Shown piece after piece: positions 50,509 through 58,638 of a stretch of 64,000 nucleotides of DNA. Location: contig NZ_PTXL01000009.1 in assembly GCF_004343775.1 (NCBI RefSeq), positions 248,001 through 312,000 of the forward strand, written 5' to 3'. Origin of the DNA: Burkholderia sp. SRS-46 (GTDB taxonomy: Bacteria > Pseudomonadota > Gammaproteobacteria > Burkholderiales > Burkholderiaceae). The notes beneath the pieces were generated by a model. That model was given only the letters and a program-made list of their open reading frames with translations. It was not told the origin of the DNA and did not search any database. The position numbers and the translations under genes are program-made. Each line of letters begins with the position of its first letter. Positions within the stretch are counted from its first letter, which is position 1.

Positions 50509-51591
50509 CTATCGGTCCTCGCGCTCGCGGCGTTCATCCCGGTGCCGCGACCACGCCTGCGCGTCGGCCAATTCCTTGTCGCGTTCGATCGCGCCGGGAT
50601 GCGCGCGCCACGCGATATCGGGCGAAATCGCCCCATGAAAACCGGTTCGCTCAAAGCTTGCATCGTCGAATTCGGCCCCGGTCAGATTCGCGTAAGAGAA
50701 ATCCGAACCCTCGAGACTCGTCCGCGAAAAGCGCGTGCCATTGCATTGCGCGTGCTGAAGCACGGCCCGGTCCAGTTTCGAGCCGCTGAAATCGACGTGC
50801 CGGAGATCCGCCTGAACCCAGATGCTGTCGTTGAACGCGGCGTCGCGACAGATCGCGCCCTGCCCGTCGGCCTCGAAAAAAATGCTGTACGGCGCGTCGA
50901 CGCCGTCGAGCCGCGCCCTCGCCAGCTTCGCGCCGTTGAAATTGCAATAGGCCAGATTGGCGGCGGTGAAATCGGCATCGCGCAGATCCGCGCGGACGAA
51001 CTGGCAGCGGTACATCCACTGCCCGCGCATCTGCTGGCCGACCAGGCTGGATTCGGCGAAGACGGTGTCGTGGAAGGTCGCATCGGTCAGCCTCACTTGC
51101 GTCAGGTCGAGCTGGTAGAAGACCGCCTTGCGAACTTCGGCTCGCGTGAAATCGGCGCCCGCGAGCCATGTCTCGCAGAACACGGCGGCCTCGATCCGCC
51201 CGTCGTGAAACCGGCAATCGCTCAGGTCGCTCTTGATGCAGCTGAAGCCGTCCGCGTGCGCGCCGCTGAAATTCGTGCCGGCGGCCTGCGTCGCATTCAT
51301 CACGCAGCCGTGCAGCTTGCCTTGCGCGACGCAGACGTCGTCGAGGCTGCATTGCTCGAATACGCTGTTCGACAGGTCCGCCTGCGTCAGGTCGACGCGT
51401 TGAAACCGGCATCCGTTGAACACGGCGTCAACGAGCCGCGCGCGTGTCATGCCGGTGTTGACGAAGCTGACGCGCTCGAACACGCCGCCGGAGAAATCCA
51501 GCGCGTCGTAGTGCTCCGATTCGATCACGATATCCCGGATGACCTGACCCTGACGGATCGCTTCATGCAACTGTGCTGCGCTCGTTCTCAT
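50509..51591 (-). CDS. Pentapeptide-repeat protein, type VI-associated, 360 aa
   Basis: Nearly the whole protein is pentapeptide repeats of the A(D/N)LXX type, such as DFSGGVFERVSFVNTG, VDLTQADLSNSVFEQC and ADFTRAEVRKAVF, predicted to form a right-handed square beta-helix. Its ATG overlaps the stop of the DUF2169 gene (ATGA), so synthesis is coupled. It lacks a signal peptide or enzyme domain. Roles seen for such folds include DNA mimicry and scaffolding; here a chaperone or adaptor for effector loading is the best inference. Confidence 0.88.
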   Translation of the reverse strand: MRTSAAQLHEAIRQGQVIRDIVIESEHYDALDFSGGVFERVSFVNTGMTRARLVDAVFNGCRFQRVDLTQADLSNSVFEQCSLDDVCVAQGKLHGCVMNATQAAGTNFSGAHADGFSCIKSDLSDCRFHDGRIEAAVFCETWLAGADFTRAEVRKAVFYQLDLTQVRLTDATFHDTVFAESSLVGQQMRGQWMYRCQFVRADLRDADFTAANLAYCNFNGAKLARARLDGVDAPYSIFFEADGQGAICRDAAFNDSIWVQADLRHVDFSGSKLDRAVLQHAQCNGTRFSRTSLEGSDFSYANLTGAEFDDASFERTGFHGAISPDIAWRAHPGAIERDKELADAQAWSRHRDERREREDR

Positions 51592-54050
51592 CTGCGTGGC
51601 TCCGCCAATGGATACCGCACGGCCTTGTTGAGGTAAGCCTCGTCCCAGCGCGTATCGTCGTCGGCCAGGATCTGCGCGAGGTTCGCGCGAAACAGGTTGG
51701 CCCGGCGCAGATCGGCGCCGTCAAGCGTCGCCCGCCGCATGAATGCGCCGATGAGGTCGGTGTCGCGAAGGTCGGCTTGCGTGAAATCGGTTCGCACGAG
51801 ATTGCTCCCGTCGATTTTCGCGCCGCGGAGTTGGGCGGCGCTCAGGCATGCATCGGTGAAGTCGCAGTTGCCGATGTGCGCGCCACTGAAATCCGCACCG
51901 CCGAGATTCGTTTCGCGGAAATTGACTTCATTCAGCATCGCGCACGAGAAATCGGCGCCGCCGATATCGCAGCGCCGGATGAAGCAGGCCTTGACCACGC
52001 TCGCACGATCGAAGCGAAGCTGCCCTGTCGCCTGCGTGTCGATGATCCCGAATCCGTCGATATCGGCGGCCGAGAACCGGACGTTGGCGACGGAACAGGA
52101 CATCAGCAGCATCTTGCGAATCGTCGCGCCCGAGAAATCCACATCGTCGAAAGACTGCTCGATGAAAACCAGGTTGCGCAGCGTCGCGTGACTGAAGTCG
52201 ACCGCGTGGAAACCGCATTCGCTGAATCGCGTGTTGTCCAGCATGCCTCCGTTCAATCTGCAATCGCGCAACTGAACGCGCTCGACGATGCAATCGCTCA
52301 GGTTGGCCCCGGCGAAATCCGTCTGGTCGCAAGCCGCGAGAGACAGGTTTGCGCCAGTCAGGTCCGCATTGCAGCACATCGTCCGGCTCAGGTTGGCGCG
52401 TACCAGCACGGCATGGTCCAAAGCCGCGCCCGTCAGGTCCGTGTCGCTCAGATCGGCATTTTCGAGCATCGCGCCGGAAAGCCTTGCGCCGCGCAGGTCC
52501 ATCCCGGAAAGATCGACGCCGGTGAGGTCCGCGCCTTCCAGCGATTGTCGTGCAGCGATAGCCGCGGCGATTCGTTCCCGATGCGATCGAGACGCAACCG
52601 TGCTCAACCGCTCCGGCGCATCCTGATGATGCGCGGACTGCAGGTACAGCTTGCGCAGGCTTTCATCCGCGTCGTGCTGCATTTGCTGCAAGCGTGAGCG
52701 ATCAGCCGGCCCAGCTCCGTCATTCGGGGTCGCGATGCGTTCCGGCGGACCGCGTCGCGCCGCCTTCGAAATTGCCTCGTTTGACGAAGCTTCCTCGCGC
52801 AATTTTTCCATGCGAACCCGCTGCGCTTCAGCCTCCGCCTCCTGACGTTCGACGAATTCGATCAGCTGATCCGGCTGCGGCGCCTCGAACCGGCCGACAT
52901 CAGGGAAAGCGCTCAACCTGTTCTTCAGGATCTGCTGCCTCACGCTCTGCGACGCCGCACCGGACATCCCCGGGAATCCCGGCGACAGATAACGCTCGGG
53001 CAGCAAATCCTGATCGCGCAGCACATAAAGCGCGGCCTTCTCGTGCCGGGTTCGCCAGTCGATCACCTGGCGATACCAGTCGGCCGGCCTCGGCTGCCCG
53101 CTCGCATCCGCGCCGAACAGCAACGCTTCCACGTCGCTTCCGTCGAATTCGCGAACCGTCGTGACGCCGTGGTAGATCATCAGCACGCGTTCGCGGTGCG
53201 GGATGAACCATGCGGTCGTCAGGCGCAGCGGGATTTCCTCGGGCGTGTCGCTGCCGGCGCGCACGATGAACGAGCGGGCGCGCAGTGCCGGCAGGCGTCC
53301 GGTCAGCAACGCATGGTCGGGATGCAGATGCACCAGCTCGTAGGCCGCGCCGTCGGGCCATTCGGCCTGCTCGATCCATTGCTGGTCGGCCGGCGCGATG
53401 TTGAAGTAGCGCGGATCGAGCGAGCGCGGAAAGCCCGGAAAATCTTCTTCCAGCCATTGCTGGTCGGGGTCGCCGTACAGGCTCGCGCGCTGCGGCCACG
53501 CGGCGTCGATCGGGCAGAAGCCCGCCGGCGCGTGGTGCCGGTTGCGGAAACGCATCGGGTCGTGCGGAGATTCGATGTTCGGCAGAAGATGCGCGTCGTC
53601 GTTCGGCGTCGCGATGCCCCGTCCGCGCGGATTGTCGGCGTAGCCCGCGCCGCCGTAGGCGAGATCCCAGTCGAGCTTCAGGCGCTCGAACGGCTCCGGC
53701 GCGGTGATGCGCGAGCCGTCCCAATGCCGGTCGCCGGATACCCGCAGCCGCTTCTCGATGCCGTTTAGGTGGACGTCGACCTCGCAGGCTCCGTCGCCGC
53801 GCGCGTCGGCGTATTTGCCGTATGCGTAGCCGGAGACGAGAAATTCCGGATGCGCTTTCGGCAACGCCATGTCGAGCGTGTAGCCGCCCAGTTCCTCGCC
53901 GGCCAGACTCCAGAGTTCCGATTCCATCAGCAATTGCGGAGCGTCGCCCAATGTCACTGCCATCATCGCCGCGATGCCGAGATGCTCTTCGCCATGCATT
54001 CGGTAGAGGCGTGTCAGCGGGCTGAGCCTGAGTGGTTTGATGATTTTCAT
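51588..54050 (-). CDS. DUF2169 protein fused to pentapeptide repeats, type VI-associated, 820 aa
   Basis: Residues 1 to about 320 match DUF2169 (KPLRLSPLTRLYRMHGEEHL, LDWDLAYGGAGYADNPRGRG, FNIAPADQQWIEQAEWPDG), then a charged helical linker rich in Glu and Arg (about 400-470), then more than 300 residues of pentapeptide repeats to the C-terminus (ADLTGVDLSGMDLRGARLS and later ADLRRANLFRANLAQ). DUF2169 proteins accompany VgrG/DUF4150 and are thought to act as adaptors. It overlaps the next pentapeptide gene by four bases. No toxin motif is visible. Confidence 0.88.
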   Translation of the reverse strand: MKIIKPLRLSPLTRLYRMHGEEHLGIAAMMAVTLGDAPQLLMESELWSLAGEELGGYTLDMALPKAHPEFLVSGYAYGKYADARGDGACEVDVHLNGIEKRLRVSGDRHWDGSRITAPEPFERLKLDWDLAYGGAGYADNPRGRGIATPNDDAHLLPNIESPHDPMRFRNRHHAPAGFCPIDAAWPQRASLYGDPDQQWLEEDFPGFPRSLDPRYFNIAPADQQWIEQAEWPDGAAYELVHLHPDHALLTGRLPALRARSFIVRAGSDTPEEIPLRLTTAWFIPHRERVLMIYHGVTTVREFDGSDVEALLFGADASGQPRPADWYRQVIDWRTRHEKAALYVLRDQDLLPERYLSPGFPGMSGAASQSVRQQILKNRLSAFPDVGRFEAPQPDQLIEFVERQEAEAEAQRVRMEKLREEASSNEAISKAARRGPPERIATPNDGAGPADRSRLQQMQHDADESLRKLYLQSAHHQDAPERLSTVASRSHRERIAAAIAARQSLEGADLTGVDLSGMDLRGARLSGAMLENADLSDTDLTGAALDHAVLVRANLSRTMCCNADLTGANLSLAACDQTDFAGANLSDCIVERVQLRDCRLNGGMLDNTRFSECGFHAVDFSHATLRNLVFIEQSFDDVDFSGATIRKMLLMSCSVANVRFSAADIDGFGIIDTQATGQLRFDRASVVKACFIRRCDIGGADFSCAMLNEVNFRETNLGGADFSGAHIGNCDFTDACLSAAQLRGAKIDGSNLVRTDFTQADLRDTDLIGAFMRRATLDGADLRRANLFRANLAQILADDDTRWDEAYLNKAVRYPLAEPRR

Positions 54051-54080
54051 TCGACGTGGTGATGTTTCTTCAAGTTCTGG

Positions 54081-56393
54081 TCAATACTTTATTTCCAGTC
54101 CCCCGATGGTTTCGGTCTTGAGGTTCGCTCTGGAAACCGCTACTCCCGTAACGGTGATGCTCACCCCGTTCGTTGTGATACTCGAGCCATTCGCCGTAAT
54201 ACCGCAGCCCGTCGTGCCGACACTCGTTCCCGTATGTCCGGTACTGAATCCGGTGAAGTTCTCTGCCGAACCCGTCAACGACACGCTGTTCGATTTCATC
54301 GAGAAAGCCGTTCCATTGACTTCCGACCGCGCGTTCCCACTGGTGACCGTCACTGTGTCGCCGACGTGAACGCCCTGCGTATTGCCGAACACCACCGACG
54401 TCGACGCGCCTTGCACGGTATTCACCGATGCCGTGGCAAAAGGGCTCTTGAGCATGTCGACAATTCCCTGCAGCCTGGTCATGACGTTCGTGGCCAGCGC
54501 CTGGGGCGCGCCCGTCAATTGAAACTGGCGCTGCTGCTTCAGCGGTTGATATTGCTGCTGCCGCTGTTGCTGCCGCTGTTGATGCTGTTGCTGCCGCTGT
54601 TGCTGCTGAAACGCGGGCTGCTGCCCCGACGATTCAGCACTCGCCGCGCCCCCGCGCCGCAGGATGTCGACCAGCCGATCCAGCGGCGACTTCGTGGACG
54701 ACACCGGCGGCAACTCGATCCCCACCAGCGTCAGGTGCTTGCGTCCTACGACCTTCGTCGCATCCCTTTCCACCGACACGTCGTAATTGCGCTGCGCGTG
54801 CAGCTTGACCTGCTCTTCACCGGGCTTGTCCTCGAAGCGCAGCATGTTCGCCTGCTCGCCGCTACCCGCGGGCGTGCGGCTCAGCATCCCGCTTTGCGTC
54901 GCGTTGTCCGGCAGCGGCCACGGCGGCATGTGCAGCGCGTTGAACACCTGCCCGGTCACGATCGGCCGGTCCGGGTCGCCGTTCTCGAAATCGACGATCA
55001 CTTCCGAGCCGACCCGCGGGATATGAATGCCGCCGAAGCTGTTCCCCGCCCACGCATACGACACCCGCACCCAGCACGACGAATTCTGGTCGCGCACCGG
55101 CGAGCGGTCCCAGTGGAACTTCAGCTTCACGCGCCCGTACTGGTCGGTCCAGATGTCCTGCCCTTGCGGCCCGGTCACGACCGCCGTCTGCGGCCCGCGC
55201 GTGCGCGGCCTCGGCACCGTGCGCGGCGGCCGGAACACCGTGGTCGCGGGCTGCACGACGAACGACGTGCCGATCCGGAATTCGCCCGGCCCCGTCGCGC
55301 CGACCGTCTCCACGGCCTCGAACGACGCGCCGAGCACCAGGTACTCCCGGTTCGCGTCGTCATGCGGATAGCCCTCCAGCGTGAAGGTCGTGCCGCACAC
55401 GACGTCGCGCACGTTGCCGCCGCCCGACGCGCGCTCCCCTTGCGCGCGTACTTCCTCCATCCGCACCCGCGCGAAATGCTCGCCGTGCGCCGGGTCCGCA
55501 TAGTCGCCCGGCCATTCGTAGCGTTCGAGCCCGTTGTGCGCGGTGTCCTGCGGCAGCGCGTTCTCGACGCCGAGCCGTGCGTTCGGCTTCTCGAAATCGA
55601 AGTCGTTCGTGGTCCAGCGGCCGGACTGGATGCGCTCCGTCGTGTTGAACGCGTCGACATGCTCCATGTCGATCTTGTGCCCCGGCGGGTAGTACCGCAG
55701 CGTGCGATACGCGGTGCTGTCGACGCGCTTGTGCGCGCCCAGGTGATCGACGAGCACCATCCGGTGCACCTTGTTCGAGTGCTCGAAGAACCAGTAGATG
55801 CCGTGCTCCTGCATCAGCCGCTGGATGAACGCGAAATCCGTCTCGCCGTACTGCACCTGGTAGACGAGCTTCGGATACCGGCCGCTCAGCCGCTTGTCAT
55901 AGGAATACGAATACGCGTTGAGCACCTCGTCGATGATCTCGTCGACGGACTTGTTCTGGAAGATCCGATAGTCCGAGCGCTGGTCGGCAAGGTAGATCCA
56001 CGGCTGCATCGTCAGGCGGTAGCGGCACTGTCGGTTCAACTGCCCTTCGAAGCTCGCGCCGGTCACGATGCCGCTGATCTCGCGCTTGCCCTGCCCGATA
56101 TGGGCGGCGCCGGAAATTCCCGGCATCCCGGGCACGAACGCGCCCATGCCGTCGAGCTGCACGGTCACGGTCAACGCCTTGCCGATCATCGCCTTCAGGT
56201 CGAGGTTGGCGGCGTGTTCTTCCGGCATCGTCAGGTCCGGCGGCGTCAGGCAGTCGAGCGTGTATGCGTAGATCTCCGACAACGCTTCGTTGCCGTGGAT
56301 CGCGCTTAGTTGCAGCGCGGGTTCGCCGACGGGCGTCGTCGGCAACGCGGGGCCGCTGACCATCACGGTGCGCGCGGCAGGAAAATTCGGCAT
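54081..56393 (-). CDS. vgrG: VgrG, type VI secretion spike protein
   Basis: The 770-residue protein has the gp27-like N-terminal domain (ALSEIYAYTLDCLTPPDLTM, YPKLVYQVQYGETDFAFIQR) and the gp5-like OB-fold with the signature HIPRVGSEVIVDFENGDPDRP, followed by RTPAGSGEQANMLRFEDKPG. After residue 580 comes a Gln-rich linker and then a Ser/Thr/Gly-rich beta-helical region ending GGLEIKY. The trimer forms the puncturing spike at the Hcp tube tip. It heads the accessory genes DUF2169-pentapeptide-DUF3540-DUF4150. No C-terminal toxin domain is recognised. Confidence 0.93.
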   Translation of the reverse strand: MPNFPAARTVMVSGPALPTTPVGEPALQLSAIHGNEALSEIYAYTLDCLTPPDLTMPEEHAANLDLKAMIGKALTVTVQLDGMGAFVPGMPGISGAAHIGQGKREISGIVTGASFEGQLNRQCRYRLTMQPWIYLADQRSDYRIFQNKSVDEIIDEVLNAYSYSYDKRLSGRYPKLVYQVQYGETDFAFIQRLMQEHGIYWFFEHSNKVHRMVLVDHLGAHKRVDSTAYRTLRYYPPGHKIDMEHVDAFNTTERIQSGRWTTNDFDFEKPNARLGVENALPQDTAHNGLERYEWPGDYADPAHGEHFARVRMEEVRAQGERASGGGNVRDVVCGTTFTLEGYPHDDANREYLVLGASFEAVETVGATGPGEFRIGTSFVVQPATTVFRPPRTVPRPRTRGPQTAVVTGPQGQDIWTDQYGRVKLKFHWDRSPVRDQNSSCWVRVSYAWAGNSFGGIHIPRVGSEVIVDFENGDPDRPIVTGQVFNALHMPPWPLPDNATQSGMLSRTPAGSGEQANMLRFEDKPGEEQVKLHAQRNYDVSVERDATKVVGRKHLTLVGIELPPVSSTKSPLDRLVDILRRGGAASAESSGQQPAFQQQQRQQQHQQRQQQRQQQYQPLKQQRQFQLTGAPQALATNVMTRLQGIVDMLKSPFATASVNTVQGASTSVVFGNTQGVHVGDTVTVTSGNARSEVNGTAFSMKSNSVSLTGSAENFTGFSTGHTGTSVGTTGCGITANGSSITTNGVSITVTGVAVSRANLKTETIGGLEIKY
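54530..54620 (-). repeat. CAG/CAA-type repeat tract encoding polyglutamine in VgrG
   Basis: Imperfect Gln codon runs, with Arg and His interruptions, encode QQQQRQQQHQQRQQQRQQQ at about residues 592-610. The tract links the spike core to the C-terminal beta-rich region and could vary in length between strains. Confidence 0.7.
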
Positions 56394-56464
56394 GACGGAA
56401 TCCCTCCAGAAACGGTATCAAGCGGTGAAGCGCGCCGACGTGCGCGCGGCCTATCCCGGAGCGC

Positions 56465-57541
56465 TCATGGCGCGTCGCCGGCCCAAAGCGCGAGCAGTTC
56501 CGCGGGAATCGCATGCACCACCTCCGCATAGCGCTTCCCGACCAGATGCTCGGCACGCCTGAGCAGCACCGGAACCGGGCTGCTCGGCTCGTGCTGCTCG
56601 AACCACCGGCGCGCGGCGCGGATCAATTCGGCTGCGGCGATACGATCCGCCGGCGTGTCGCGTACCCCGGGGCGCACCGCATCATCAACGCCTTCAGCGG
56701 GCGCCGGCCACGCTTCGTCCGGCTGCGCGACGCTTGCGTTCTGCATCGGCAATACCTCGTCGAGCGCCGGCTCCGCGTCCGCCGCGCGCGCTTGCCGTCC
56801 CGCGACGAGCCGCAGCAGCGCTTCGAGGGCCGACAGGTCGGGCGCATACGCGTCGAGGTGGTCGCGACTCCATGCGTCGATCGCGGCGACGCTCGCGAGC
56901 GCATCGTCGCAGCCCGCCAGCGCGGCGGGCTGCTGCGCGCGCAGCTCGTCGAGCTGGCGCAGCACCGACTCCGGCGCCAGCGCGTCGGCCGCGCGCGGCT
57001 GCGCGAACGCGCGTTCGACGTCGCGCATCTGCAGGCGGATCGCGGTCGAACGGGCGAGCGTGATCTCGCGCACGTCCGCGAGCAGACCGTCGGGATCGGT
57101 CAGTGCCTGCAGCGCATTCATCCGGATCTCCAGCGCGGCGTCGCGATCGGCATCGACGCCGGGCTGCGGGTGTATCCCGTCCGCAAACGCGGCCAGCCAG
57201 CCGGCGAGCAGGCCCGCGCCTTCCGCGAGGCCCGTCGCGCCGCCAACCCGGGTGCGGCAACGGGTGAACAGGATCGCGAGACGCATGTCCTTGCTACGCA
57301 TCATCAGCCGCCGGCAGTCGCGCTCGACGTCGTTCCAGTTCACCGGTTCCGGCGAGCCGACGAAGTCGCCGTACTGGGCTTCCGCGCGCGGCGCGACTTT
57401 CGCCGCCAGCACGACGAACTCGGGATCGTATTCAAGGTCCGCGCCGCAAGGCGCCGCGGGATCGACCGGCGCCATCCAGTCGTGCGTGTTCGGCGTGCGC
57501 GCGGACGCGGCGCGGCCGGCTTGGGTACGGTTGTGGCTCAT
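56465..57541 (-). CDS. tssA: TssA (ImpA-family) type VI protein
   Basis: The 358-residue protein has an ImpA_N domain opening APVDPAAPCGADLEYDPEF, then DVERDCRRLMMRSKDMRLAI, and a variable C-terminal region. TssA organises baseplate docking and tail-sheath growth. Its short C-terminus (RAARRWFEQHEPSSPVPVLL and on) belongs to the class without a VasJ-like extension. The ATG overlaps the tssG stop (ATGA), so the two are coupled. It lies upstream of vgrG. Confidence 0.88.
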   Translation of the reverse strand: MSHNRTQAGRAASARTPNTHDWMAPVDPAAPCGADLEYDPEFVVLAAKVAPRAEAQYGDFVGSPEPVNWNDVERDCRRLMMRSKDMRLAILFTRCRTRVGGATGLAEGAGLLAGWLAAFADGIHPQPGVDADRDAALEIRMNALQALTDPDGLLADVREITLARSTAIRLQMRDVERAFAQPRAADALAPESVLRQLDELRAQQPAALAGCDDALASVAAIDAWSRDHLDAYAPDLSALEALLRLVAGRQARAADAEPALDEVLPMQNASVAQPDEAWPAPAEGVDDAVRPGVRDTPADRIAAAELIRAARRWFEQHEPSSPVPVLLRRAEHLVGKRYAEVVHAIPAELLALWAGDAP

Positions 57542-58638
57542 CGTGTGTATTCCTGCGCGAGGGAATCGGGTGAATCGTCGTGTCGGGCGAACTGGTCCGC
57601 ATATCGTTCGGGCTCGAAACGCATGCCCGTCACCGGCTCGCCGGACGGCGAGCGTCCGAGCCACCCCGACCAGCCGAGCTGCTGCGGCCCGCCGATCACG
57701 GCGGGCGGCGCACCGTTGGGGCGGATGCGCAGTTCCAGCTCCCATTCGAATTCGTAGCCGACGAACGCCCGCACCCATTCGACGAGTTGCGGCAGGTCCT
57801 CGCCCTGCGGCGTGAAGCGCAGGTAGTCGTCGATGTCGAGTGGCCCGACGACGAGGCGGAACTTGTGCTGGCGGTCCGGCACGAGCTCGCCCAGCAGCGC
57901 GCCCTCGGCCATCGTCGACGCGCTGCCCGGCCGGCCCAAGTGGCTGTGCTCGAGCGGGTCCACCGCGATCCAGTGCAGCACGTTCTCCTCGAGCGCGACC
58001 GGCACGCCGAAATACCGTTCGAGCGTCATGCGCAGGCCGTCCGGATTGCGCGCCTCGCGCACCAGGTGCGGCGACGCCGACAGCCGCGCATGCGCGGGCA
58101 ACGGGCGGTGGCCGATTTCGCCGGTGTCCTGGCCGGTGAGGCACGCGACGTAGAACGAGAACCGTTCGTCGCCGGGCCGGTCGAGGCCGGCGGCCGCCTG
58201 CGCCGACGCCCACGCGCGGTACAGCAGCGTGAGGTAGCGATGATGGAAGATGTCGAGGAAATTGCAGAGCGTCGGGTCGCGACGGCTCTCTTCGCGATCG
58301 CGCGCGATCTCCGTCACGTGGATCGGCAACGGCCCGTTCGGCCCGAGCATGCCGAGGCCGAACAGGCGCACCCGGATTCGCCCGTCCACGTCGCCGACGC
58401 TCGCGATCTCGCGCGGCGAGAACGCGAGGCTCGGTTGCTGGCCGAGCCGGAACGGCTCCGCCTGCGGGCGCTTCGCGGTGCCAACCGGATCGATGCGCGA
58501 GTCCGCGCCGATGCGCCGCAGCAGCGACAAAAAGCCGTAGCGCCACGGCTCGGCCTGCAGACTCGCGCGCAATTGCGGCGACAGCGCGGCTTCGGACACC
58601 GCACGCACGTCGGTTTCGGGCATCGTGCGCATCGTCAT
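57538..58638 (-). CDS. tssG: TssG baseplate protein
   Basis: The 366-residue protein matches the TssG/ImpH family: opening helix around WRYGFLSLLRRIGADSRID, then VRLFGLGMLGPNGPLPIHVT, NFLDIFHHRYLTLLYRAW and the closing GWSGWLGRSPSGE. With TssE, TssF and TssK it forms the baseplate wedge. Its ATG overlaps the tssF stop by four bases (ATGA), and its stop overlaps tssA, so tssF-tssG-tssA are translated as a coupled unit. Confidence 0.93.
   Translation of the reverse strand: MTMRTMPETDVRAVSEAALSPQLRASLQAEPWRYGFLSLLRRIGADSRIDPVGTAKRPQAEPFRLGQQPSLAFSPREIASVGDVDGRIRVRLFGLGMLGPNGPLPIHVTEIARDREESRRDPTLCNFLDIFHHRYLTLLYRAWASAQAAAGLDRPGDERFSFYVACLTGQDTGEIGHRPLPAHARLSASPHLVREARNPDGLRMTLERYFGVPVALEENVLHWIAVDPLEHSHLGRPGSASTMAEGALLGELVPDRQHKFRLVVGPLDIDDYLRFTPQGEDLPQLVEWVRAFVGYEFEWELELRIRPNGAPPAVIGGPQQLGWSGWLGRSPSGEPVTGMRFEPERYADQFARHDDSPDSLAQEYTR

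Noticed and set aside
54530-54620. CRISPR-like or satellite repeat
   Set aside because: The repeats are codon-based Gln runs within vgrG, in frame, with no spacers.
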